Part shown: positions 1 to 6,707 of the stretch, in pieces | How positions within the stretch are numbered: the first letter of the stretch is position 1 | How the letters are laid out: each line of letters starts with the position of its first letter | Source of the DNA: an uncultured Elusimicrobiales bacterium | GTDB taxonomy: Bacteria > Elusimicrobiota > Elusimicrobia > Elusimicrobiales > Elusimicrobiaceae | Assembly: GCA_944324115.1 (NCBI GenBank) | Contig: CALUVB010000001.1 | Span: 1 to 64,000, forward strand | Length of the DNA: 64,000 nt | Direction: 5' to 3' | The notes under the pieces: model-generated | Seen by the model: the letters and a program-made list of their open reading frames with translations, nothing else | Databases searched by the model: none | Told to the model about the DNA's origin: nothing | Position numbers and translations under genes: made by a program

Positions 1-644
1 AAGGCCATTCTTTCTTCTTGAGAAGCCGTTTTCAAGCCCGTTTCTTCCAGGATCTGTCTTTTCAGCAGATTATATTTGCTGTTTGAAGTTCTGGGGTCAA
101 TTAACGCCTCATATTTGCTTATGATGTCTTGGATTCCTTGAGGGATATAATTGAGGGCTTCTGCTTCTCCCAAACGTTCTGTTAAACGGTAATTTTCGTT
201 CACCACATCTTGAAGCGCTTTTTGCAAGTTGCCTGTCTTGCGCTCCCAATCTTCTTTTTTAAGTCTGTTGAGAGTTTGAAGACCAGATACCTCGCGGGGA
301 AACTGGTTGGCGCGTATTTCTAACTCTGCAATTTTTCGCTGTTGGCCGGCAATTCTGTCTTGATGCAGATTTTTTACCTCATTTAATTTTTTCTGCATTT
401 CTGCTTGTACTTGCGTTGGGCGTTTGCTGATTGCCACACCTATTCCCGAAACTATTAATAGCGTTAAAGTGAACGGAAAAGCCTTCTCTCCTATCCAGGA
501 GAGTTTCTGCATATCATTTTTGGCCTGTTGTTGATACTCGGCCAATGTGCGGGGTTGTGTTTCCTGGGCAGCTGGTGCAGCCCACAGTATGCTCTGTCCT
601 AATAAAGAAAAGGATATTGCCAGAGCCAGTGTCTTACGTATCAT
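1..644 (-). CDS. Secreted/membrane-anchored coiled-coil protein, partial (C-terminus off window)
   Basis: The reading frame opens at an ATG (642-644) and stays open for 214 codons to the window edge, so the 3' end is missing. The start MIRKTLALAISFSLL is a signal peptide ending near LWA-APA. A second hydrophobic stretch at about residues 55-72 (FPFTLTLLIVSGIGVAI) should be a membrane anchor. Residues ~75-190 are charged and Glu/Lys/Gln-rich, as in a coiled coil. A GAGAGG Shine-Dalgarno lies upstream and a promoter (TTGCTA, 17 bp, TATATA) precedes it. The plan of signal peptide, early transmembrane segment and coiled coil matches the gene at 1970-2881, so it probably belongs to the same local set. 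I do not recognise a family and the function is unknown. Confidence 0.8.
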   Translation of the reverse strand, partial: MIRKTLALAISFSLLGQSILWAAPAAQETQPRTLAEYQQQAKNDMQKLSWIGEKAFPFTLTLLIVSGIGVAISKRPTQVQAEMQKKLNEVKNLHQDRIAGQQRKIAELEIRANQFPREVSGLQTLNRLKKEDWERKTGNLQKALQDVVNENYRLTERLGEAEALNYIPQGIQDIISKYEALIDPRTSNSKYNLLKRQILEETGLKTASQEERMA

Positions 645-675
645 GTGTAAATAACCTCTCTTATTTGTAATGCGC

Positions 676-704
676 TATATACTAAGTTGAGAAATATATA
701 GCAA
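676..704 (-). promoter_or_regulatory. Promoter of the leftmost secreted-protein gene
   Basis: On the minus strand, TTGCTA (699-704) and TATATA (676-681) are separated by 17 bp, upstream of a GAGAGG Shine-Dalgarno and the ATG at 644. The -10 lies in a 7-bp inverted repeat, CTATATA at 675-681 and TATATAG at 695-701, which could bind a regulator. The rest of 645-887 holds no gene. Confidence 0.55.
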
Positions 705-887
705 GTTTATATGTTTATTTTATGAAGATAAAAAACAGGCCACAAGGGTCTTTGGTCCCACAGAGTATATGGGTCTTTTATTCCCGGGTTTATAAAAAGA
801 GACTAAACTACACAATTTTTCAGGAGGATATTTTGGTTAAGGAAACTTCCGTGAAGATAAGATACTTCGTATGAAATAGCAAACGGT

Positions 888-1867
888 TTACCGGGCCAAC
901 TGGTATGTCTGTTGTCTGGCAGCCGCAGATTGACGGGGAAAAATGTGGTTTATCTCTTGTTCTGAGAATGGGGTACTGGCCAGCAAATCTAAGGTGTGGG
1001 CTAGACTGCGGCAATAAGAGACAGCTGGTTCATGAGCGGCCAGATGACGTAAATCTTGCTCGGTTGCGTCTATGAATAAAGAAGGATTTTCAGCCAAACG
1101 CTCCAACAACGCAGACTTGTCTGGTTGCAGCGTAAAATGCGCAGCCAGCAATATTCCTACAGACAGTAGCATACGCCGCGCCATAACAAAATAAAAGGAA
1201 GTCCGGCTGGACAGCGAGGCTTTTTGTTTTAAAAATTTTAAAGCGGCCGCTCTGCCAAATTTTCTTCTGTAGCTGACAGCTTCGTCTAATGTTTGAATTA
1301 AACTCTCCCGTTCGGCTGAGGGCAGCTGGCTGATGCGTTCCTTGTATTTTTTTAAGATGCGTTTGCTTAAATAGCTTTGGGGTTGAATCGTTTGGGGAGA
1401 GTCAAATAAGGAATTGGCCGGCGGCCGGGCAGTCTGGAGTGGGCGGTCCGGCATATCAAGCCAGTTAAGATCATCGGGAGAAGAATGCGCAGCAAACAGA
1501 TTGCCCATTTGATTTTCCGCATTCTTGCTTAGCGCAAAAAAACGGGATTTTGAAAGCGGAACGTTTGCCGGCTTTGCCTGTCCCCAGGCGTGTTTGTTTC
1601 CTTCTATTTCGGAGGCCAGGTCCCGGGCTGTGCGGAGTTGAGTCTGTTTCGTCAAGGCGGTTAAGAAAGCGGTCTGCGCACTTAAAGCAAGCAGCTGGAG
1701 CAGATAATCCGCTTCTGTGTCATGGCGTGAGAGAATTTGTTTTGCCTGTTGCTGCATATTGCGCAATTGCTGCAGGCGCTGAGAAGGCGTAACTGCCCAT
1801 AAAGAAGGCGCCTGTACTGTAAGCAGATTGCAAAATAAAAAAACAACAAGACTAATTTTTTAAACAT
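888..1867 (-). CDS. Secreted membrane protein, paralogue of the 1970-2881 gene; signal peptide frameshifted
   Basis: The long open frame runs from 1766 (a TTG) to 888 and encodes 292 residues ending in QLAR. It clearly resembles the next gene: LPSAERESLI vs LPPAEAHSLI, ENPSLFIDA vs ENPLLFLEA, a single conserved Cys (YCRSLAH vs LCRQFAN), a hydrophobic stretch (MLLSVGILLAAHF) and the same QLAR ending. A proper start exists at 1867 (MFKK), but its frame differs by one base. Reading one A twice in the A6 tract (1856-1861) gives MFKKISLVVFLFCNLL, a good signal peptide ending near LWA-VTP and joined to the main frame. I therefore annotate from 1867 with a -1 break. The cause may be a sequencing error, phase variation, slippage or true inactivation. 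Without the break the protein would lack export. Function unknown. Confidence 0.7.
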
Positions 1868-1873
1868 ATTTTT

Positions 1874-1879
1874 ATTGTA
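1874..1879 (-). promoter_or_regulatory. -10 box giving a leaderless start at 1867
   Basis: TACAAT on the minus strand ends six bases before the ATG at 1867, and no Shine-Dalgarno is present. A second, better-looking TATAAT lies about 20 bp further upstream (~1893-1898) and could give a short leader instead. Confidence 0.4.
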
Positions 1880-1935
1880 AAGAGAAAAAGAGCATTATAC
1901 AAGAAAATTTAGCCTCTTATATTAAATAGGTCTTA

Positions 1936-1965
1936 TAAAAAAAGCCCCCGCCATACGGCGGGGGA
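1936..1965 (-). terminator. Rho-independent terminator after the 1970-2881 gene
   Basis: GC-only stem CCCCCGCC/GGCGGGGG with a short loop, followed on the minus strand by a run of seven T. It starts about five bases after the stop codon. Confidence 0.85.
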
Positions 1966-1969
1966 AAAG

Positions 1970-2881
1970 TTATCGGGCTAATTGACGGGAAGTGGCGCCA
2001 TGCCATTTTCTCAGCATATTGGGGCTTTGCTGTAAGGCAATGCCCAAAGCGGAAGATGCTTCTTCTTCCGAAAGGGAGGCCGCTTGTTTGGTAAGATTTG
2101 CAAATTGGCGGCACAGCGCATCTGCTTTGGGGTTTTGTTCCCATTCGGCTAATTGTTCTTCTGAGGCTTCCAAAAAGAGCAACGGGTTTTCTTCTAAACG
2201 GGTCAGCTGTTTTTGGGCTTTGGCCTCTTGGGTGTCAAACACAGAAACTAAAATGGCAGCAAAAGCCACTACCTTCAGATAGCGGGTAGCTTTTATATAA
2301 AGTTGTTTTGTGGCAATATCCGAAGTACGATGAGCCAAAGCATTAAGAAAAGCCCGGCCGTTTGGGTGTTGCAAAGCTTGGTCTATATTTCTAATTAAGC
2401 TATGGGCTTCCGCTGGAGGCAGTTGAGCAATAAAACGTTGGTTTTCTCGGACAAAAGATTTGGCTTGCGGCGACTTGGCCCATGCAATATACTGGTCTAT
2501 ATTAGGTACGGCGTGTACAGCCGGAGCCGGTTTATTGGCCGTCTGTTTTACTATTTGTCGGGTATGTTTTTTGGTATTAGGCGGCAGAGGGTTTTTCTGT
2601 GAGGCAGAAGCGGTGGCTTGTTTTAATTGCGTTTCTAAATTTTTGATTTCGGCCGCTTGTTTCTCTGCAATTTGGTTTAGTTTTCCGGCTCTATATATAA
2701 GGTAAAGATCCAGAGCGGCGAATGAAGAAAGAATAGCCGTATAACTTAAATGCACAGCCCAATGCGGGGCATTTTGCGTTTCTTTCTGAAGTTGGGCCAG
2801 TGATTGCTTTTCCTGCGCGAAAGTGAGAACAGATGAAGAAAAAATGAGTGTACAACACAGCAGACAACGTAATAACTTCAT
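1970..2881 (-). CDS. Secreted membrane-anchored coiled-coil protein (unknown family)
   Basis: 303 residues. A signal peptide (about 1-22, ending LTFA-QEK) is followed by a hydrophobic segment at ~43-65 (AVHLSYTAILSSFAALDLYLIY), then a Lys/Glu/Gln coiled coil, a Pro-rich linker (~100-125), a helical middle, a second hydrophobic segment (YLKVVAFAAILVSVF) and a C-terminal domain ending QLAR. The C-terminal two thirds match the upstream paralogue at 888-1867. Start chosen because a strong GGAGGT lies five bases upstream. It ends at its own terminator, so it is probably monocistronic. No catalytic motif is visible. An envelope structural or adaptor role is only a guess. Confidence 0.8.
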   Translation of the reverse strand: MKLLRCLLCCTLIFSSSVLTFAQEKQSLAQLQKETQNAPHWAVHLSYTAILSSFAALDLYLIYRAGKLNQIAEKQAAEIKNLETQLKQATASASQKNPLPPNTKKHTRQIVKQTANKPAPAVHAVPNIDQYIAWAKSPQAKSFVRENQRFIAQLPPAEAHSLIRNIDQALQHPNGRAFLNALAHRTSDIATKQLYIKATRYLKVVAFAAILVSVFDTQEAKAQKQLTRLEENPLLFLEASEEQLAEWEQNPKADALCRQFANLTKQAASLSEEEASSALGIALQQSPNMLRKWHGATSRQLAR

Positions 2882-3029
2882 AGGACCTCCGTAAGTGGTT
2901 TGGGTTTAGACATAACCTAACTGCGTTCACTTCTCCAAACAGAGAAAAGTTTTTTCTCTATGTCCAACAAAACTATAAACCCTTTATTCCCAACTCAGCG
3001 GAGGCTGAAAGCCTTCGTGAGAAACCCTA

Positions 3030-3056
3030 ATAAAAGTCTCTGCCTCAAAGCAGAGA
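3030..3056 (-). terminator. Terminator after tRNA-Gln
   Basis: Stem TCTCTGC/GCAGAGA (3037-3056) lies immediately 3' of the tRNA on the minus strand and is followed by ACTTTTATT. It probably ends the ispE-spoVG-tRNA-Gln transcript. Confidence 0.6.
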
Positions 3057-3058
3057 AA

Positions 3059-3132
3059 TGGTTTCCGGACTAGGACTCGAACCTAGAATGACTGGACCAA
3101 AACCAGTAGTGATACCATTTCACCATCCGGAA
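3059..3132 (-). tRNA. tRNA-Gln (anticodon TTG)
   Basis: The cloverleaf folds by eye: acceptor TTCCGGA/TCCGGAA, anticodon stem ACTGG/CCAGT around loop TTTTGGT (anticodon TTG), T-arm CTAGG-TTCGAGT-CCTAG. The 3' CCA is encoded (3059-3061), unlike the other tRNAs here. It starts only ten bases after the spoVG stop, so it is probably processed from the ispE-spoVG mRNA. Confidence 0.95.
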
Positions 3133-3141
3133 GTAAATCTC

Positions 3142-3456
3142 TTATTCTTCTGGCGTATTGTGAGCGGCCGGCTCTTGCGCCGCAGACGAACCTTGCGGTT
3201 GCTTGGCTATCTCTTCCTCGTACGCCTTCAATACGTTTTCTTCTAAATAGCGGCGGAATTCCTGATTAATAGGGTGTACCATATCCTTGTGGGTGCCGTC
3301 AGGCAACTTGCGGGAAGGCATACACAAGAACACCCCTTTCGTTCCTTCTACCACTTTCATGTTGCGCACCACAAAAGCGTCGTCAAATGTGACGCTGGCA
3401 AACGCTTTTAGGCGGTCTTCCCCCATTAAATGGATCCGAATTTCAGTTATTTTCAT
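3142..3456 (-). CDS. spoVG: SpoVG family nucleic-acid-binding regulator
   Basis: 104 residues, normal SpoVG size. The start MKITEIRIHLM, the core LKAFASVTFDDAFVVRNMKV and the motif LCMPSRKLPDGTHKDMVHPI are diagnostic. In other bacteria SpoVG is a small site-specific DNA/RNA-binding regulator acting on envelope and division genes; the target here cannot be read. The acidic, Ala/Pro-rich tail (~85-104) is poorly conserved. It overlaps the end of ispE by 14 bp and is followed by tRNA-Gln, so the three are likely cotranscribed. ispE-spoVG adjacency also occurs in Firmicutes. Confidence 0.95.
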   Translation of the reverse strand: MKITEIRIHLMGEDRLKAFASVTFDDAFVVRNMKVVEGTKGVFLCMPSRKLPDGTHKDMVHPINQEFRRYLEENVLKAYEEEIAKQPQGSSAAQEPAAHNTPEE

Positions 3457-4345
3457 CCTTGTTCCCTCCGAAACGTACGGTAAATACTTTTCGTCCCTTT
3501 TGCTGCATTCTCCCTGCCAAATCTTCCGCCTGTTCCCGGGTGGGGGTTAAAGCAAAAACGGTAGAACCGGAACCAGACATTAATGGGGCTGCCCCCATGG
3601 AAGAAAAGTATTCTTTGACGTCGCGTACGGAACAAACATACGGCAACACGGCTTCTTCCAAGCGATTAAAGAGCAGACATTGCCACCGCGGCAAAGGCTG
3701 ACCCTCCCGTATGCACATAATTATTTTATCTAAATCAGTCAGTCTTGTCAATATCTGATCCGGAGCAGGTAATTTCAAACGGGCAAATACGCCTCCGGTG
3801 GGGACAGCGGTATCCGGATAGACCAATACGGCCCAAGGCAGAGGGCCTTGTGCAGGAACGGGAGTTAATTTTTCGCCGATGCCTTCTCCTTTTAAAAAAG
3901 TATCTGTGTACAGGAACAGTGGCACATCGGCCCCTAATTTGGCGGCCCGGGGCAGCAGCCGGAGCGGGTCTTGATGAAACATACGGCACAGCCCGCGCAA
4001 TACGGTGCCTGCATCGGAGGAGCCTCCTCCCAGCCCGGCTCCGAACGGAATATGTTTTTCCAAATGGATAGTTGCTTGCAGTTTTATGCCGAACTCTTCT
4101 TCAAAAACTTGCACTGCCCGCAACGCCAAATTGGTGGGGCCGTTTTCTAACCCGGCCGCCAAGGGACCGGTAATGGCAAGTTTAAGCTGTTCCTTTTGCG
4201 CGGGACAGGCTTCTATTTTCAACCGGTCCGCTAAGGAAACTTTGGCAAATAAAGTAGCCAATTCATGGTATCCATCGGGGCGTTTGCCAGTGACTTCCAA
4301 AAACAAATTGATTTTAGCCGGAGCATATAAAGTAAGAGATGGCAT
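3443..4345 (-). CDS. ispE: 4-diphosphocytidyl-2-C-methyl-D-erythritol kinase
   Basis: 300 residues. GHMP kinase that phosphorylates CDP-methylerythritol in the non-mevalonate (MEP) isoprenoid pathway. The N-terminus LYAPAKINLFLEV carries the substrate-binding KINL motif. The glycine-rich ATP loop reads PFGAGLGGGSSDAG (near residue 100) and the C-terminal GHMP motif reads MSGSGSTVFAL. dxs and a prenyl synthase of the same pathway lie at 44-47 kb. There is no Shine-Dalgarno: a TACAAT box ends seven bases before the ATG, so the mRNA is probably leaderless. Overlaps spoVG. Confidence 0.96.
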   Translation of the reverse strand: MPSLTLYAPAKINLFLEVTGKRPDGYHELATLFAKVSLADRLKIEACPAQKEQLKLAITGPLAAGLENGPTNLALRAVQVFEEEFGIKLQATIHLEKHIPFGAGLGGGSSDAGTVLRGLCRMFHQDPLRLLPRAAKLGADVPLFLYTDTFLKGEGIGEKLTPVPAQGPLPWAVLVYPDTAVPTGGVFARLKLPAPDQILTRLTDLDKIIMCIREGQPLPRWQCLLFNRLEEAVLPYVCSVRDVKEYFSSMGAAPLMSGSGSTVFALTPTREQAEDLAGRMQQKGRKVFTVRFGGNKDENN

Positions 4346-4352
4346 ATTCTTT

Positions 4353-4358
4353 ATTGTA
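4353..4358 (-). promoter_or_regulatory. -10 box of ispE, leaderless start
   Basis: TACAAT on the minus strand, seven bases upstream of the ispE ATG (4345), with no ribosome-binding site between. Confidence 0.5.
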
Positions 4359-4418
4359 ACTTTTTTAAATGATTTTTTTGCAGTTTCCCCGGTTATCGGG
4401 CATGTGTTCTCAGATAAT

Positions 4419-4442
4419 CAACGCCTCTTGGCAAGAGGCGTT
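4419..4442. terminator. Strong hairpin between the MORN gene and ispE
   Basis: Near-perfect inverted repeat AACGCCTCTT/AAGAGGCGTT about 47 bp after the stop of the MORN gene. There is no T-run on either side, so it may stabilise a 3' end or act as a weak terminator rather than a classical intrinsic one. Confidence 0.45.
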
Positions 4443-4488
4443 GGAAAATGTTTCATCAACAATAAACACATTGGAACCGGGCAGGGAA

Positions 4489-5559
4489 TTATTTCAGAGG
4501 TTTCCGTTCCGTATTATGGACCAAGGTGCCCCAATGGTATTCCTCGTTAATTAGCAAATCTCCATTTTCCGCAAAGACCTGTCTCGGCCCTTCCAGTAAG
4601 CCGTCAGCGTAATATTCGGTGCTGCGTTTTTGCCCGTTTGGAAAAAAACTAATTCGTTCTCCTTCCAAGCGGCCGTTTTTATAATTTTCTTGATACCACA
4701 GCTGTCCTTCCGGAAAATATAACAAACGCTTTCCTTGCAGTTTTCCGTTGTCGTAATTTTCCTCACAATCCGTCTGGCCGTCTTGGTATGAAGAAGTGCG
4801 TTTCCCCTGTAGTTTTCCATTCTGATAAAACGCTTTTACGCAGGGAACTCCGTTAGGAAAATAAGTTACCCATTCCCCATTAAGTTGGGCATTCTTGTAT
4901 TCAGCCTGCGTTTCCACCATGCCTTCGGCAGTGTAGGCATAATATCGGGCCGGCCCTTGCAGTTGGCCTTTTACATACTGTTCACGGATAATCGTGCGGC
5001 CTTTTTCGTCGTAGCGTACTAATTCTCCGTGCAGTTTGTTGTCTTTGTATTCGGATTCCGCACGCAGCTGGCCGTTTTCGTCAAATTCACGGGCCGGTCC
5101 GTCTGGAATAGAACCCAGCAATTCCAGCGTAGCTCCGTTGGCGGCTACGGTTTGTTCTGCTACTTCTTTTCCGTCTATGTAAAAAGATTGCGTTGCTTTG
5201 TTGACCTTAATTACCGTTCCGTCATAGTTAGGAATAGGCTTGGGGGCGCTTTCTATGATAGGAGTGCCATGCATGGTATGGTCCGCCACGTCTAATAAAA
5301 TGCCGTTTTTGTATTTTTCCGAGAAAGTAATTTCTCCGGAAACCAAATCAATAATTTCCAAGCTGCCGTCTAATTTGCCGGCTTTATAATGTTTGACCGT
5401 TTTTGTGTTTATGTCAAATTCTTCCACTTCCCCTTCCGGCAGCGTGCCTGCGGTATTAATAAGGTTGTGGTCTTTATCTAAAAATTCTTTTGCCAGCGGC
5501 AGCGCGCGGTAATAACTGCGGCTGTCAGGAGTTACCAGACAAATAATTTTTTCTTTCAT
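4489..5559 (-). CDS. MORN-variant repeat protein
   Basis: 356 residues. From about residue 160 on there are at least seven ~22-residue MORN_2-type units of the form G..Y....YKNG.L.G....YFP.GQ (for example GKLQGKRLLYFPEGQ and GRLEGERISFFPNGQ). Such repeats build an elongated beta-meander and occur in bacterial proteins often labelled YwqK-like. The first ~150 residues are different: MKEKIICLVTPDSRSYYRALPLA, then two more degenerate units. There is no signal peptide, so it is probably cytoplasmic. A GAGGAAG Shine-Dalgarno precedes the ATG. The gene stands alone and the YwqK antitoxin label would be only a name by similarity. Function unknown; fold call firm. Confidence 0.85.
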   Translation of the reverse strand: MKEKIICLVTPDSRSYYRALPLAKEFLDKDHNLINTAGTLPEGEVEEFDINTKTVKHYKAGKLDGSLEIIDLVSGEITFSEKYKNGILLDVADHTMHGTPIIESAPKPIPNYDGTVIKVNKATQSFYIDGKEVAEQTVAANGATLELLGSIPDGPAREFDENGQLRAESEYKDNKLHGELVRYDEKGRTIIREQYVKGQLQGPARYYAYTAEGMVETQAEYKNAQLNGEWVTYFPNGVPCVKAFYQNGKLQGKRTSSYQDGQTDCEENYDNGKLQGKRLLYFPEGQLWYQENYKNGRLEGERISFFPNGQKRSTEYYADGLLEGPRQVFAENGDLLINEEYHWGTLVHNTERKPLK

Positions 5560-5654
5560 CGGCGCTTCCTCTTTTTGTTTTATTTAGCATACCTTTTTTA
5601 ACCGGCTTGTGCAAACCTAAAAGCAAAAGCCGGTTCGTGTTTTTCTTTTTGGAC

Positions 5655-5683
5655 TTGACAGGGCCCTTTATGTCTGATACCCT
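5655..5683 (+). promoter_or_regulatory. Promoter of trxA
   Basis: TTGACA (5655-5660), a 17-bp spacer and an extended -10 TGA-TACCCT (5678-5683), about 45 bp before the trxA start. Confidence 0.6.
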
Positions 5684-5728
5684 TGTCTTATAAGTAGTTT
5701 TATCTTTAAGGTTTGAAAGGGGGCTTTT

Positions 5729-6049
5729 GTGAGCGAAGTGATTTTGACTGATGAAAATTTTGACCAAGAGGTTTTGAAATACCAGGGAGTCGTGTTGGTG
5801 GATTTTTGGGCTCCGTGGTGTGGGCCGTGCCGTATGTTGGGCCCTGTGGTGGAGGAGCTGGCTGAAGAGTATGCCGGAAAAGTGAAAGTGTGCAAGTTGA
5901 ATACAGATGAAGGTTCCATGACCAGCACCAAATACCATATTACTTCTATCCCCACTTTAATCTTCTTTAAAAACGGAGAAGCGGTGGGACAAAGTGTGGG
6001 GCTGCAGTCTAAAGCGGCTTTACAAGAGAAGCTTAATTCATTGCTCTAA
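5729..6049 (+). CDS. trxA: Thioredoxin
   Basis: 106 residues, normal thioredoxin length, single domain. The active site WCGPC is at residues 30-34 and the cis-proline motif SIPTL lies in the second half. Reduces disulfides in cytoplasmic proteins using electrons from thioredoxin reductase, which is not in this window. The start is GTG at 5729, chosen because GAAAGGGGG lies just upstream and MSEVILTDENF aligns with family N-termini. A separate secreted thioredoxin-like gene follows 15 bp later, suggesting cotranscription of a cytoplasmic and an exported redox protein. Confidence 0.96.
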   Translation: MSEVILTDENFDQEVLKYQGVVLVDFWAPWCGPCRMLGPVVEELAEEYAGKVKVCKLNTDEGSMTSTKYHITSIPTLIFFKNGEAVGQSVGLQSKAALQEKLNSLL

Positions 6050-6064
6050 TAGCAAGGAGCCGGT

Positions 6065-6661
6065 ATGAAATACACGAAAATACTGTTAGGCTGCCTGTTG
6101 TTTTTCCCTGTAGGATTGTCGGCGGAGCCGGCTTTGGCCGGGAATGCTTCTCCAGACCCGGCGGCAGCCCAAACGTTTGTGTATGCCCGCGCCGAATGGC
6201 AAATGCCGGCGGATATATATGAAGCTTTTTTAAAATTGCCTGCGTTAAAAGAACAGCAAAAAACATTACAGACGCGCGGAGCGGACTTAACCGAACAGGA
6301 AAAAACGGACAAGGCGCGCTATGAACAGCTTTTAAAAGGTTCTATTATGGTGGAAGTGGGGCATACCAATTGCAAGCCGTGCCGTCTTTTGGTATATGAA
6401 CTGTCTAAGTCCAATGCCAATGAGAAATCTTTGTTGGCCCAATGGCAAAGCAAGGGCGGTCGTTTCTATCAGTTGGACTCTTTAAAAGATTTGAACAGCA
6501 AGTCAGAAGAAAAGCTGGTTACATTATGGAATGCGCGTTCTGTGCCGGTCTTGCTGTTTTTTAAAGACGGGGAACAAGTAGCCCGTCTTAATGGAATGAA
6601 TGCACAAAATCCGGAGCAGACATTGGCCCCGGTGCGGCAGTACATAGCCAGTGTGAAGTGA
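6065..6661 (+). CDS. Exported thioredoxin-fold protein with CKPC motif
   Basis: 198 residues. A signal peptide (MKYTKILLGCLLFFPVGLSA) is followed by a low-complexity linker and a helical segment, then VGHTNCKPCRLLVYEL with a CxxC pair at about residues 103 and 106. The later ARSVPVLLFFKDG provides the cis-proline strand. This is a periplasmic thioredoxin-like oxidoreductase, but the CKPC centre and ~95-residue N-terminal extension match no well-known type (DsbA, ResA, TlpA). It has an AAGGAG Shine-Dalgarno and follows trxA directly. A GC-rich inverted repeat (6684-6701) lies after it but lacks a clear T-tail. Confidence 0.8.
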   Translation: MKYTKILLGCLLFFPVGLSAEPALAGNASPDPAAAQTFVYARAEWQMPADIYEAFLKLPALKEQQKTLQTRGADLTEQEKTDKARYEQLLKGSIMVEVGHTNCKPCRLLVYELSKSNANEKSLLAQWQSKGGRFYQLDSLKDLNSKSEEKLVTLWNARSVPVLLFFKDGEQVARLNGMNAQNPEQTLAPVRQYIASVK

Positions 6662-6707
6662 TAATTTAATTGGTTTCTTCGGCCCGCCTTCAAGGCGGGC
6701 CAAAGAA

